This document shows, one piece after another, positions 11,428-19,497 of a stretch of 64,000 nt of DNA. This DNA is from Mycolicibacterium flavescens (GTDB lineage Bacteria > Actinomycetota > Actinomycetes > Mycobacteriales > Mycobacteriaceae). Where the stretch lies: contig NZ_MIHA01000026.1 of NCBI RefSeq assembly GCF_001722335.1, positions 1-64,000 of the forward strand, in the 5' to 3' direction. Numbering within the stretch: the stretch's first letter is position 1; each line of letters starts with the position of its first letter. The notes below the pieces were generated by a model. The model searched no databases, was not told the origin of the DNA, and saw only the letters and a program-made list of their open reading frames with translations. The translations under genes were made by a program, and so were the position numbers.

Positions 11428-12264
11428 TCAGAACGCCGGCCACGGGATCGGGCGGCGGCGGTCGGGGGTGGGCATCACCGGATCATCCAGTAGGGCAACG
11501 GTTCTGGCTAACAGTGCGGCGATCTCACGGTCGGTGATGTGCTGACACAACTCGTCGGCCAGCCCGTCGCGCAACGCGTCGCGCAGCGCGGCCACCGACT
11601 CCAGGGTCGAGTCGTCGACGGGTTTGCCCGCCCACCCCCACAGCACGGTGCGCAGTTTGTCCTCGGCGTGCAGCGTCACGCCGTGGTCGACGCCGTACAC
11701 GCGGCCGTCGACCCCGGACAGGATGTGCCCGCCCTTGCGGTCGGCGTTGTTGACCAGCACGTCGAACACCGCCATCCGGCGCAGCCGGTCGTCGTCGGCG
11801 TGCACGAGCGTGACCTCGTCGCCGGCGTAGTCGTAGGCCTGCAGGATCGGCAGGAACCCGGGCGGGATCTTGCCGGCGGGCAGCAGGTCGACCAGGTCGG
11901 GACCGACCGGTTGTTGGTCGTCGACCTCGTCGCCCGGCTGGTCGACCCACACCTGCACCATCCCCTCGCCGGCGGGCCCACCGCGAATGATGGTGTGCGG
12001 CACGATGTTCCAGCCCAGCGCGGCCGACACCAGGTAGGCGCCGCGCTCACGGCCGGCGAGCGTTCCGTCGGGGAAATCCCACAGCGGCGCCTCACCGGCG
12101 ACCGGCTTGTACACGCAATGGAGCTGTCGCTCACCGAGACTGGCCTCACACAGGAAGGTCGCGTTGCTCGCCGAGCGGATCCGTCCGATGACGGTCAGCT
12201 CACCGCGCTGCAGGACCTCGTCGACCTCGCGAACGGAGTCGCCGCCCTCAGATGTCGACGTCAT
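11428..12264 (-). CDS. SCO1664 family protein (kinase-like fold, Rv2133c)
   Basis: A 278-residue cytosolic protein of an actinobacterial family related to phosphatidylinositol 3/4-kinase-like folds. Visible family features are the early CVYKPVAGEAPLWDFPDGTL block, which carries a putative nucleotide-binding Lys, AYLVSAALGWNIVPHT, and the catalytic-loop-like VLVNNADRKGGHIL followed by VYGVDHGVTLH. These resemble the HRD/DFG order of kinase-like enzymes. The true substrate is unknown. It is translated after the DUF3090 gene with a 17-base overlap, and the pair is conserved in actinobacteria. It lies three bases upstream of cysQ, so cysQ is in the same unit. Confidence 0.8.
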   Translation of the reverse strand: MTSTSEGGDSVREVDEVLQRGELTVIGRIRSASNATFLCEASLGERQLHCVYKPVAGEAPLWDFPDGTLAGRERGAYLVSAALGWNIVPHTIIRGGPAGEGMVQVWVDQPGDEVDDQQPVGPDLVDLLPAGKIPPGFLPILQAYDYAGDEVTLVHADDDRLRRMAVFDVLVNNADRKGGHILSGVDGRVYGVDHGVTLHAEDKLRTVLWGWAGKPVDDSTLESVAALRDALRDGLADELCQHITDREIAALLARTVALLDDPVMPTPDRRRPIPWPAF

Positions 12265-12835
12265 CGTCGGACTCGGAGAAGGCGCCGCGCCGGTAGCCGT
12301 TGGTGCGTACGCAGATGTGGCCTTCGGGGTCCAGCGGTTCGTCGCACAGCGGACACGGCGGCCGGCCCGCCGAGATCACCCGGTTCGAGCGGGTGGCGAA
12401 CTCGCGGGCGGACTCGGGGGTGAGGAACACCCGCACCGCGTCGGGTCCGTCCTCGGCGTCGTCGAGCACCACCGAGGCGTCGAACTCGGTCTCCGAGACC
12501 GCGAGCAGCTCGACGACCACGGTCTGGGCCTCGGAGTCCCAGCCCAGGCCCATCGTGCCGACCCGGAACTCCGCGTCGACCGGGGTGATCAGCGGGCTCA
12601 GATCCTCGATCTCGCCGGTGTCGGGCGGGATCGGCGTGCCGAACCGGCGGTTGATCTCGAGCAGCAGCGCAGCGATCCGCTCGGCGAGCACGGCGACCTG
12701 TTGCTTCTCCAGCACCACCGACACCACACGCTTGTCGTGGACGGCCTGCAGATAGAAGGTTCGGTTGCCCGGCTGGCCGACAGTCCCGGCCACAAAACGG
12801 TCGGGTGTGCGGAAGACGTGAATTGCGCGGGGCAT
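12248..12835 (-). CDS. DUF3090 family protein (Rv2134c)
   Basis: A 195-residue actinobacterial protein. The start at 12833-12835 has GGAAGG upstream and gives the conserved N-terminus MPRAIHVFRTPDRFVAGTVG. The C-terminus has CPLCDEPLDPEGHICVRTN, a four-element Cys/His cluster (C-x2-C, then H-x-C) that could bind zinc. A low-complexity acidic tail (SESDDDVDI) follows. The function is unknown. It is paired with the SCO1664-family gene, which begins inside its 3' end, so the two products probably act together. Confidence 0.85.
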   Translation of the reverse strand: MPRAIHVFRTPDRFVAGTVGQPGNRTFYLQAVHDKRVVSVVLEKQQVAVLAERIAALLLEINRRFGTPIPPDTGEIEDLSPLITPVDAEFRVGTMGLGWDSEAQTVVVELLAVSETEFDASVVLDDAEDGPDAVRVFLTPESAREFATRSNRVISAGRPPCPLCDEPLDPEGHICVRTNGYRRGAFSESDDDVDI

Positions 12836-12881
12836 GGCACCTTCCAAAATACCGGCTGCGGGTTGTCGGCCGTAAATGCGA

Positions 12882-13607
12882 CTACCCGGTGGAGCCGCCG
12901 ACGACGGCGTCCTCGGGCGGCACGTCACCCTCCTTGGCGCCATCTCCGGAACCGTCCTTGCTGTCCGCCTTGGGCGGCGCGGCCAGGCCCGACGTCAGCT
13001 TCTCACCGGTGTGGTTGACGTGGATCACGAACGGCCGCAGCGTCGTGTACCGGATCACGCTGACCGACGCGGGGTCGGCGGTGATGCGCTGGAAGCTGTC
13101 GAGGTGGGTGCCCAGCGCGTCGGCGACGATGGCTTTGATGACGTCGCCGTGGGTGCAGGCCACCCACAGCGCGTCGCCGTCGTGCTCCTCGGCGAGCCGC
13201 CGGTCGTGTTCGCGCACCGCGGCCACCGCGCGCGCCTGCACCTGCGCCAGCCCCTCGCCGTCGGGGAACACCGCGGCGCTGGGTTGCTGCTGGACCACCG
13301 CCCACAGCGGTTCCTTGACGAGTTCGCCGATCTTGCGGCCGGTCCAGGCGCCGTAGTCGACCTCCGAGATCCGCTCGTCGACGGTCGGGGTGAGTCCCAG
13401 CGCCTCGGCCAGCGGCGCCACGGTCCGTTCACACCGCAGCAGCGGTGAACGCACGATCGCGCGGATCGGCAGCGACCCGATGCGGTCGACCACCGTGCGG
13501 GCCTGTTCGCGTCCTCTGTCGTCGAGGTCGACGCCCTCGGAGCGGCCGGCCAGGGTGTGCGCGGTGTTCGACGTCGAGCGGCCGTGCCGCAGCAGGATCA
13601 CGGTCAT
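12882..13607 (-). CDS. Histidine phosphatase family protein (phosphoglycerate mutase-like, Rv2135c)
   Basis: A 241-residue protein with the signature LLRHGRST near residues 5-12; its His is the phospho-acceptor. The second catalytic region is [10 protein letters not shown], and [16 protein letters not shown] carries the second catalytic His. These fit the branch-2-type broad-specificity phosphatases rather than glycolytic mutase. The C-terminal 40 residues are acidic and glycine-rich. The start overlaps the uppP stop (ATGA), so it is translated with uppP and could be envelope-related, but the substrate is not known. Confidence 0.87.
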   Translation of the reverse strand: MTVILLRHGRSTSNTAHTLAGRSEGVDLDDRGREQARTVVDRIGSLPIRAIVRSPLLRCERTVAPLAEALGLTPTVDERISEVDYGAWTGRKIGELVKEPLWAVVQQQPSAAVFPDGEGLAQVQARAVAAVREHDRRLAEEHDGDALWVACTHGDVIKAIVADALGTHLDSFQRITADPASVSVIRYTTLRPFVIHVNHTGEKLTSGLAAPPKADSKDGSGDGAKEGDVPPEDAVVGGSTG

Positions 13608-14452
13608 GTGGCGGCCACCACCCCGGTGCCCAGCAGGATCAGCACGACGGTGCCCAGCAGCACCCGGTAGCCGACGAACCAGTACATGCTGTGCCGGACC
13701 AGGAACCGCAGGAACCAGGCGACCGCGGCGAACCCGACGACGAACGCGATCACCGTGGCCACCAGCAGCTGCGGACCGCTGGCGCTCATCCCCTCCCCGA
13801 CCGGGTGAAACGCGTCGGGCAGCGAGAACAGGCCGGAGGCGAACACTGCCGGGATCGCCAGCAGGAACCCGAACCGCGCGGCCAGTTCCCGGTTGAGCCC
13901 GAGGAACAGGCCCGCGCTGATGGTCGCGCCGGACCGGGAGACGCCCGGCAGCAACGCCAGGCACTGGGCCAGGCCGACGATGATGCCGTCGCGCCAGGTG
14001 AGCTGTTCGACGGCGCGGACCTGGCGGCCGTAGTACTCGGCGGCGGCGATGACGGCCGAGAACACGATCAGCGCGATCGCGATCGCCCACAGGTTGCGTG
14101 CGCCCGTGCGGATCTCGTCTTTGAACAGCAGCCCGAACACGCCGATCGGGATGGTGCCGATGATGACGTACCAGCCCAGCCAGTAGTCGGCGTTGCGGCG
14201 CGCCTTGACGCGCAGCCCGCCGAACCAGGCCTTGACGATGCGGCCGATGTCGCGGGCGAAGTAGAGCAGCACGGCGAACTCGGTACCGAGCTGAGTGACG
14301 GCGGTGAACGACGCGCCCGCGTCGTGGGTGAAGAACACCCGCGACGCGATGGCCAGGTGTCCCGACGACGAGACCGGCAGGAATTCGGTGAGGCCCTGCA
14401 ACACCGCGAGTACGACAACCTGCACCCACGACATCGCCGGCACGTCCGTCAC
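13604..14452 (-). CDS. uppP: Undecaprenyl-diphosphatase (BacA/UppP)
   Basis: A 282-residue integral membrane protein with about eight hydrophobic segments. It converts undecaprenyl (decaprenyl in mycobacteria) diphosphate to the monophosphate and so recycles the carrier for peptidoglycan and arabinogalactan. The active-site motifs are E23 and PVSSSGHL at 26-33, and GVSRSGAT later in the chain. The GTG start at 14452 matches the N-terminus of the orthologue Rv2136c (MTxVxAMSW...); an ATG six codons in is the alternative. The gene ends in an ATGA overlap with the phosphatase gene. Confidence 0.95.
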   Translation of the reverse strand: MTDVPAMSWVQVVVLAVLQGLTEFLPVSSSGHLAIASRVFFTHDAGASFTAVTQLGTEFAVLLYFARDIGRIVKAWFGGLRVKARRNADYWLGWYVIIGTIPIGVFGLLFKDEIRTGARNLWAIAIALIVFSAVIAAAEYYGRQVRAVEQLTWRDGIIVGLAQCLALLPGVSRSGATISAGLFLGLNRELAARFGFLLAIPAVFASGLFSLPDAFHPVGEGMSASGPQLLVATVIAFVVGFAAVAWFLRFLVRHSMYWFVGYRVLLGTVVLILLGTGVVAAT

Positions 14453-14478
14453 GACGACGACCGTACCGTGGGCAGGGG

Positions 14479-14790
14479 TCAGCGGCTGGCCCGCGCCACC
14501 GGCTGCGCGTCGGCCACCGCATCGCGCACCGCCGCGGCGAGGCTGCGCCGGTCGGTGAGGTCGACGTCGGTGAGCTTGCGGCTCGACACCGCGACCACGT
14601 CCTCGTCGAGCGGGACCGGCCCGGTCAGCCGCGGCCGGTAGACCTCGACGCGCAGCTGCTGGCGTTCGACCTGGAACGAGAAGGACCGCCCGTCACCGAC
14701 CTGGCCGAATCCGCTGGCGTGGACGCCGGTGGTGATGTCCTCGAGAACGAATTGACCGGCGCCCAGTTCGCGGTCCGCGGCCAGAGTCAT
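14479..14790 (-). CDS. Conserved hypothetical protein (Rv2137c-like)
   Basis: A 103-residue cytosolic protein resembling the Rv2137c family, known mainly from mycobacteria and relatives. The sequence predicts a beta-rich core ([19 protein letters not shown]) followed by a helix. No catalytic motif or membrane segment is seen. It lies 26 bases upstream of uppP on the same strand and may be its first cotranscribed partner. Its start is divergent from lppL across 129 bases. Confidence 0.7.
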   Translation of the reverse strand: MTLAADRELGAGQFVLEDITTGVHASGFGQVGDGRSFSFQVERQQLRVEVYRPRLTGPVPLDEDVVAVSSRKLTDVDLTDRRSLAAAVRDAVADAQPVARASR

Positions 14791-14869
14791 GATCGCACCC
14801 TACCGCCGGCCCGCCGACCGGCTGCCGCGCCGCGACAAGCGGCGGTAATCGCACGGTGAGCGGTCTGCC

Positions 14870-14875
14870 TAGACT
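14870..14875 (+). promoter_or_regulatory. -10 element TAGACT, candidate lppL promoter
   Basis: TAGACT fits TANNNT in the 129-base divergent spacer and would place a start site near 14882, giving a 5' leader of about 38 bases before the GTG of lppL. No convincing -35 is seen. Confidence 0.4.
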
Positions 14876-14919
14876 GGCCAGTTGACCGACATCTGGAAGC
14901 CACAACCGAGAGCTACCCC

Positions 14920-15951
14920 GTGCCGCCTCGCATAAACCCGCCGAATCGGCGCCTTCGCCCGATCCTGGCGGTGTTGGCAATCACGCTGGTCAGCGGGTGC
15001 TCGAGTAACCCGGTGGACGCGCCGCCGCCGACCATCGCGCCCGCCCAGGCCGCGGTGTCCCCACCGGTCACCGCGCGCCCCGACGGTGAAATGCGCCCGT
15101 TGGCCGCGCCGGCGCAGGCCGCGCTGGTCGACCCCGCGACCGGCGCGCTGGTGGTGCTGGAGGGTGACGACGGGTCGCGGGTCTCGGTGTTCGGCAGGGA
15201 CGGCGACCCGCGGACGGTGCCGCTGCCCGGGCCGGCCAGCGCGCTCGTCGGCGACGGGGACGGCTGGGTGTTCGCCTCGACGCGCGGCGGCTACCACCGG
15301 ATCGACGTGGCCGCCGGCACCGTCGACACGGTCGTACTCGACGGCCGGGGCGACACCGACTTCACCGCGATCGCCCGTCGCGCCGACGGCCGGTTGGTGC
15401 TCGGCACGGCCGACGGCGCGGTTCTCACGCTGGGCGGCGACAACGCCGTCGACGCCGAACTGAAGATCTTCGCGCGCGTCGACGCGCTTGTCACACAAGG
15501 TGATACGGCAGTCGTGCTGGACCGGGCGCAGACGTCGGTGACGGCGCTGTCGGAAGACGGCGACAACGCCGCGCAGGCGCTGCGGGCCGGTGAGGGCGCG
15601 ACCACGATGGCCGCCGACAGCATGAGCCGCGTGCTGGTCGCCGACACCCGCGGCCAGGGCCTGCTGGTGTACACGGTCGACCCGCTGATCCTGCGCCAGC
15701 AGTACCCGGTGCGCGACGCCCCGTACGGGCTGACCGGGTCCGCGACGCTGGTGTGGGTGTCGCAGACAGCGTCGAACACCGTTGTTGGCTACGATCTGGC
15801 TACCGGTATCCCTGTCGAGAAGGTGCGTTATCGAACCGTGCAGCAACCCAACTCGCTGGCCTTCGACGAATCCTCTGGCACGCTGTACGTCGTGTCCGGT
15901 TCGGGAGCGGGTGTACAGGTGATCGCCGACGCGGCGAAAGGTGGCCGATGA
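14920..15951 (+). CDS. lppL: Lipoprotein LppL (beta-propeller)
   Basis: A 343-residue lipoprotein. Residues 1-26 are a signal peptide ending in the lipobox VSGC, then a Pro/Ala-rich linker. The mature part is built from repeated four-stranded blades (TGALVVLEGDDGSRVSVF, DGWVFASTRGGYHRIDV and similar), indicating a six- or seven-bladed propeller. The orthologue is Rv2138. The role is unknown, but the fold suits ligand or protein binding at the outer face of the membrane. It is the first gene of a + strand unit with the DUF5703 gene (ATGA overlap) and pyrD. Confidence 0.88.
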   Translation: MPPRINPPNRRLRPILAVLAITLVSGCSSNPVDAPPPTIAPAQAAVSPPVTARPDGEMRPLAAPAQAALVDPATGALVVLEGDDGSRVSVFGRDGDPRTVPLPGPASALVGDGDGWVFASTRGGYHRIDVAAGTVDTVVLDGRGDTDFTAIARRADGRLVLGTADGAVLTLGGDNAVDAELKIFARVDALVTQGDTAVVLDRAQTSVTALSEDGDNAAQALRAGEGATTMAADSMSRVLVADTRGQGLLVYTVDPLILRQQYPVRDAPYGLTGSATLVWVSQTASNTVVGYDLATGIPVEKVRYRTVQQPNSLAFDESSGTLYVVSGSGAGVQVIADAAKGGR

Positions 15952-16205
15952 GCCCGACCAACCGCGGCCGCATGCCCGCCGGCTGGGAACAGGACCTGAC
16001 CGACGACTACGAGTGGATACCACTGCGGCTGCCGCCGGACGTCACCCGCCTCAGCGCGTCGACCCGGCTGTCCATCGAGGCCGAGTTCCGCGGCTGGGAA
16101 CTGACCCGGGTGCGGGCCTACACCGACGGGTCGCGCCGGGTGCTGCTGCGACGCAAGAAAACCGCGGCGGACCGCCTGGTGCTACCCGAGCAGCCGGCGC
16201 AGTGA
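15948..16205 (+). CDS. Small DUF5703-type protein
   Basis: An 85-residue soluble protein containing [20 protein letters not shown] and a basic beta-hairpin [11 protein letters not shown]. The pattern matches the small DUF5703 proteins encoded next to pyrD in actinobacteria; the family name is given from memory. The start overlaps the lppL stop as ATGA, and pyrD starts seven bases after its stop, so all three are probably one transcript. The function is unknown. Confidence 0.7.
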   Translation: MSPTNRGRMPAGWEQDLTDDYEWIPLRLPPDVTRLSASTRLSIEAEFRGWELTRVRAYTDGSRRVLLRRKKTAADRLVLPEQPAQ

Positions 16206-16212
16206 CCCGTTG

Positions 16213-17274
16213 ATGTACCGCGCGCTGCGGCGGGCGCTGTTTGTTGTTGCGCCCGAACGCATTCACACCTGGGTGTTCGCCACGCTGCGCGCGGCGACGT
16301 ATCTGTCGTGGCCGCGCCGCGCGCTGCGGCGGTGGCTGGGCCCGCGGGACCCGGTGCTGGCGAGCACCGTGTTCGGTGTCCGGTTCCCCGGTCCGCTGGG
16401 CCTGGCGGCGGGTTTCGACAAGAACGGCGAAGGTCTGCACGTGTGGGGTGCGCTGGGCTTCGGCTACGCCGAGGTGGGCACGGTGACCGCGCAGGCCCAG
16501 CCCGGCAATCCGGCGCCGCGGATGTTCCGGCTGCCCGAGGACCGCGCGCTGCTGAACCGGATGGGCTTCAACAACCACGGGGCGGGTGAACTCGCGCGGC
16601 GGCTGACCCGGCATGTGCCCGACGTGCCGATCGGGGTGAACATCGGCAAGACGAAGGCCACCCCGCCGGAGGAGGCGGTCGCCGACTATGCGGCGTCGGC
16701 GCGTCTGCTCGGGCCGCTGGCGGCGTTCGTCGTGGTCAACGTCAGCTCACCGAACACGCCGGGACTGCGCGACCTGCAGGCGGTGCAGTCGCTGCGCCCG
16801 ATCCTGGCCGCGGTGCGGGCCGAGACCTCCAAGCCGGTGCTGGTCAAGATCGCACCGGACCTGTCGGATCAGGATGTCGACGAGATCGCCGACCTCGCAG
16901 TCGAATTGGGGCTGGCCGGCATCGTCGCCACCAACACCACGGTGTCGCGGGACGGGTTGGCCACCGCCGGTGTCGACGAGCTGGGTCCGGGCGGGATCTC
17001 CGGGCCGCCGGTGGCGCAGCGGTCGCTCGAGGTGCTGCGCAGGCTGTACCGGCGCGTCGGTGACCGGGTGGCGTTGATCAGCGTCGGCGGGATCGAGACC
17101 GCCGACGACGCGTGGGAGCGAATCGTGTCGGGGGCGTCGCTGCTGCAGGGCTACACCGGCTTCGTGTACGGCGGCGGGCTGTGGGCCAAACGCATCCACG
17201 ACGGGCTGGCGCGCCGCCTGCACGACGAGGGTTTCGGCTCGCTGGCCGAGGCGGTGGGCTCGGCGGCCGACTAG
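16213..17274 (+). CDS. pyrD: Dihydroorotate dehydrogenase (quinone), class 2
   Basis: A 353-residue FMN enzyme that oxidises dihydroorotate to orotate in pyrimidine synthesis, passing electrons to quinone. The N-terminal amphipathic membrane-binding helices occupy about residues 1-45. FMN and substrate motifs are GFDKNGE near 68-73, GFNNHG near 118-123, [14 protein letters not shown] near 176-189 with the class 2 catalytic serine, [11 protein letters not shown], and SVGGIET. The ATG at 16213 was preferred to the TTG directly before it because the orthologue Rv2139 starts MYPLVRR. It is convergent with the PEBP gene across a palindrome. Confidence 0.96.
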   Translation: MYRALRRALFVVAPERIHTWVFATLRAATYLSWPRRALRRWLGPRDPVLASTVFGVRFPGPLGLAAGFDKNGEGLHVWGALGFGYAEVGTVTAQAQPGNPAPRMFRLPEDRALLNRMGFNNHGAGELARRLTRHVPDVPIGVNIGKTKATPPEEAVADYAASARLLGPLAAFVVVNVSSPNTPGLRDLQAVQSLRPILAAVRAETSKPVLVKIAPDLSDQDVDEIADLAVELGLAGIVATNTTVSRDGLATAGVDELGPGGISGPPVAQRSLEVLRRLYRRVGDRVALISVGGIETADDAWERIVSGASLLQGYTGFVYGGGLWAKRIHDGLARRLHDEGFGSLAEAVGSAAD

Positions 17275-17289
17275 CAGGTCACGTCGATT

Positions 17290-17336
17290 TCTGCGTGAGG
17301 GTCGCGAAAACTCGAAATTGACGACCCTCGCGCAGA
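17290..17336. repeat. Intergenic palindrome between pyrD and the PEBP gene
   Basis: TCTGCG-t-GAGGGTCG (17290-17304) pairs with CGACCCTC-g-CGCAGA (17322-17336): 14 Watson-Crick pairs plus one G-T step, around a 17-base AT-richer loop. It lies in the 79-base gap between converging stop codons. There is no U-tract. It probably ends both transcripts or protects their 3' ends. Confidence 0.55.
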
Positions 17337-17353
17337 TCTCGGCGTAGGAACGG

Positions 17354-17884
17354 CTACTTCTGTTCGTAGGTGGCGTGAATCAGCGCCCGGGCGATCGCCT
17401 GCTGGAACAGGTTGAAACCGAGGTAGGCCGGGGTCGCGTCCTCGGGCAGGTCGAGCTTCTCCACGCCGACGGCGTGCACGGCGACGATGTAGCGGTGCGG
17501 GCCGTGTCCGGGCGGCGGCGCGGCGCCGATGAACCGCTTGACGCCGGCGTCGTTGCGCAGGATCAGCGCGTCGCCGGGCAGGCTGCTGCCGTCGCCGGCG
17601 CCCTCGGGCAGTTCGGTCACGGTGGCCGGCAGGTTGGCCACCGCCCAGTGCCAGAAGCCCGACGCGGTCGGCGCGTCGGGGTCGTACATGGTGACCGCGA
17701 AGCTGCGGGTCTCCTCCGGGAAGCCCGACCACGTCAGGTGCGGTGAGATGTCGCTGCCGCCGGCGCCCATGATGCCGCTGACCTGATCGTTGCCGAGCGG
17801 CTGGCCGTCGGTGAAGGTCTTCGACGTCAGCGTGAACGACGGCAGCTCGGGCAGGAACTCGTAGGGGTTGTAGTCAAACGCCAT
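17354..17884 (-). CDS. YbhB/YbcL-type PEBP family protein (TB18.6)
   Basis: A 176-residue phosphatidylethanolamine-binding-protein-like protein; the orthologue Rv2140c is known as TB18.6. The anion-binding pocket motifs are visible: [14 protein letters not shown] at about 67-80 and [16 protein letters not shown] near 125-140. No signal peptide is present, so it is probably cytosolic. The ligand in mycobacteria is not settled. It follows the M20 peptidase gene on the same strand after 21 bases. Confidence 0.92.
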   Translation of the reverse strand: MAFDYNPYEFLPELPSFTLTSKTFTDGQPLGNDQVSGIMGAGGSDISPHLTWSGFPEETRSFAVTMYDPDAPTASGFWHWAVANLPATVTELPEGAGDGSSLPGDALILRNDAGVKRFIGAAPPPGHGPHRYIVAVHAVGVEKLDLPEDATPAYLGFNLFQQAIARALIHATYEQK

Positions 17885-17905
17885 GGGTTGTCCTTTCGGT
17901 CGGAT

Positions 17906-19240
17906 CTAGCTGTGCAACAGGAAATGCTCGAGGACCTGGGTGCCGAACCTCAACGCGTCAACGGGTACCCGCTCGTCGACGCCGTGGAACAACGCGCTGA
18001 AGTCCAGATCGGGCGGCAGCTGCAGCGGTGCGAAGCCGAAGCAGCGAATTCCCAACTGCGCGAACGCTTTCGCGTCGGTACCACCGGAAAGCATGTACGG
18101 CACGATGCGGGCGTCGGGGTCGACGGACAGGATCGCGCCGTTCATCGCGTCGACCAGGTCACCGTCGAAGGTGGTCTCGTACGACGGGAGTTCGGTGACC
18201 CACTCGCGGGTGACGTGAGGGCCGATCAGCTCGTCGACCTCGCGTTCGAAGGCGGCCTGGCGCCCGGGCAGGATGCGGCAGTCCACCACCGCTTCGGCCG
18301 AGGCCGGGATGACGTTGGCCTTGTAGCCGGCCTTGAGCATCGTGGGGTTGGCGGTGTCGCGCAGCGTGGCGCCGACGATGCGGGCGATTGGGCCGAGCTT
18401 GGCGATCGCGCCGGGCAGGTCCGGGGAGTCGACGTCGAAGGTGTAACCGGTCTCCTCGGTGACGGCCTGCAGGAACTGGCTGACCGCGTCGGTCATCACC
18501 AGCGGGAACTCGTGGCGGCCCAGCTTGGCGACCGCCTCGGCGACCGCGGTGACCGAGTTGGTGTCGTGGATCATCGAGCCGTGGCCGGCGTGGCTGCGCG
18601 CGGTCAGCTTCATCCAGTTCATCGACTTCTCGGCGGTCTCCACCAGGTACAGCCGACGTTCGCCGCCGTCGCGACGCGGAACGGTCAGCGAGAAGCCACC
18701 GACCTCCCCGACCGCCTCGGTGACGCCGTCGAACAGGTCGGGCCGGTTCTTCACCAGCCAGTGCGAGCCGAACTTGCCGCCGGCCTCCTCGTCGGACAGG
18801 AACGCGAAGATCAGGTCGCGCGGCGGGGTGATGCCGGCCCGCTTGAAGTGCCGGGCGATCGCGATCAGCATGCCGCACATGTCCTTCATGTCGACCGCCC
18901 CGCGGCCCCAGACGTAGCCGTTTTCCACCGCACCGGAGAACGGGTGCACGCTCCAGTCGGAGGCCTCGGCGGGCACGACGTCGAGGTGCCCGTGCAGCAG
19001 CAGCGCGCCGCGCGAGCGGTCGGCGCCCTCCAGGCGGGCGAACACGTTGCCGCGGCCGGGGGCGCCGGCCTCGATGTACTCGGTGCGGTAGCCGACCTCC
19101 TCGAGTTGTTCGGCCACCCAGCGCGCGCATTCGGCCTCTCCCTTGGTGGTGGCGGGCTCGCCGGTGTTGGACGTGTCGAACCGGATGAGCGCGCTGACGA
19201 GGTCGACGACCTCCGCCTCGGCGTTGACGGGACCAGTCAC
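17906..19240 (-). CDS. M20/M28-family metallopeptidase (Rv2141c-like)
   Basis: A 444-residue cytosolic dizinc aminoacylase/dipeptidase-type enzyme. Zinc-site motifs are LHGHLDVVPAE, VWGRGAVDMKD, the catalytic Glu pair in LSDEEAGGKFGSHW, and a late His near SGGTDAKAF. The insert between the catalytic halves is the usual dimerisation domain. The substrate is unknown; the family includes succinyl-diaminopimelate desuccinylase and carboxypeptidases. The GTG at 19238-19240 gives VTGPVNAEAEVVDLVSALIRFDTSN, the normal M20 start; upstream in-frame sequence lacks homology. It is transcribed away from tRNA-Leu. Confidence 0.85.
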   Translation of the reverse strand: MTGPVNAEAEVVDLVSALIRFDTSNTGEPATTKGEAECARWVAEQLEEVGYRTEYIEAGAPGRGNVFARLEGADRSRGALLLHGHLDVVPAEASDWSVHPFSGAVENGYVWGRGAVDMKDMCGMLIAIARHFKRAGITPPRDLIFAFLSDEEAGGKFGSHWLVKNRPDLFDGVTEAVGEVGGFSLTVPRRDGGERRLYLVETAEKSMNWMKLTARSHAGHGSMIHDTNSVTAVAEAVAKLGRHEFPLVMTDAVSQFLQAVTEETGYTFDVDSPDLPGAIAKLGPIARIVGATLRDTANPTMLKAGYKANVIPASAEAVVDCRILPGRQAAFEREVDELIGPHVTREWVTELPSYETTFDGDLVDAMNGAILSVDPDARIVPYMLSGGTDAKAFAQLGIRCFGFAPLQLPPDLDFSALFHGVDERVPVDALRFGTQVLEHFLLHS

Positions 19241-19274
19241 GTCACCATTCGTACCATTACAACCCCTGCCGGGT

Positions 19275-19304
19275 TTGGGTCCGGCCTGCCTCATCCGATA
19301 GCCT
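19275..19304 (+). promoter_or_regulatory. Promoter of the tRNA-Leu gene
   Basis: TTGGGT at 19275-19280, an 18-base spacer and TAGCCT at 19299-19304 form a sigma-A-type promoter. The expected start is near 19311, ten bases before the mature tRNA. Confidence 0.5.
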
Positions 19305-19320
19305 TAAGCGCCCACAGCAG

Positions 19321-19409
19321 GTCCGAGTGGCGGAATGGCAGACGCGCTAGCTTGAGGTGCTAGTGCCCTATTAACGGGCGTGGGGGTTCAAGTCCCCCCT
19401 CGGACACCA
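19321..19409 (+). tRNA. tRNA-Leu (anticodon GAG)
   Basis: A type II tRNA. Acceptor stem GTCCGAG (19321-19327) pairs with CTCGGAC (19399-19405), followed by discriminator A and an encoded CCA (19407-19409). The anticodon arm CTAGC-TTGAGGT-GCTAG carries GAG, which reads CUC and CUU. The long variable arm has the stem GCCC/GGGC. The T arm contains GGTTCAAGTCC. It sits at the left end of a block missing from the M. tuberculosis gene order. Confidence 0.97.
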
Positions 19410-19415
19410 GGCCTT

Positions 19416-19476
19416 GTTTCGGCGAACGTGCGCGTCTGCTCAAGGACACGCCGCCCGATTTCGACAGTTTGTGCAC
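19416..19476 (-). repeat. Dispersed intergenic repeat, copy B
   Basis: Read on the minus strand it carries GTGCACAAA, 13 variable bases, GCGGCGTGTC, 6 variable bases, CAGACGCGCACG, T, TCGCCG, A, AAC. The blocks and spacing match copy A at 9284-9343. It occupies the gap between tRNA-Leu and the nasN stop codon. Confidence 0.7.
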
Positions 19477-19497
19477 GCTCACCCGCGCCGCGAGCGC

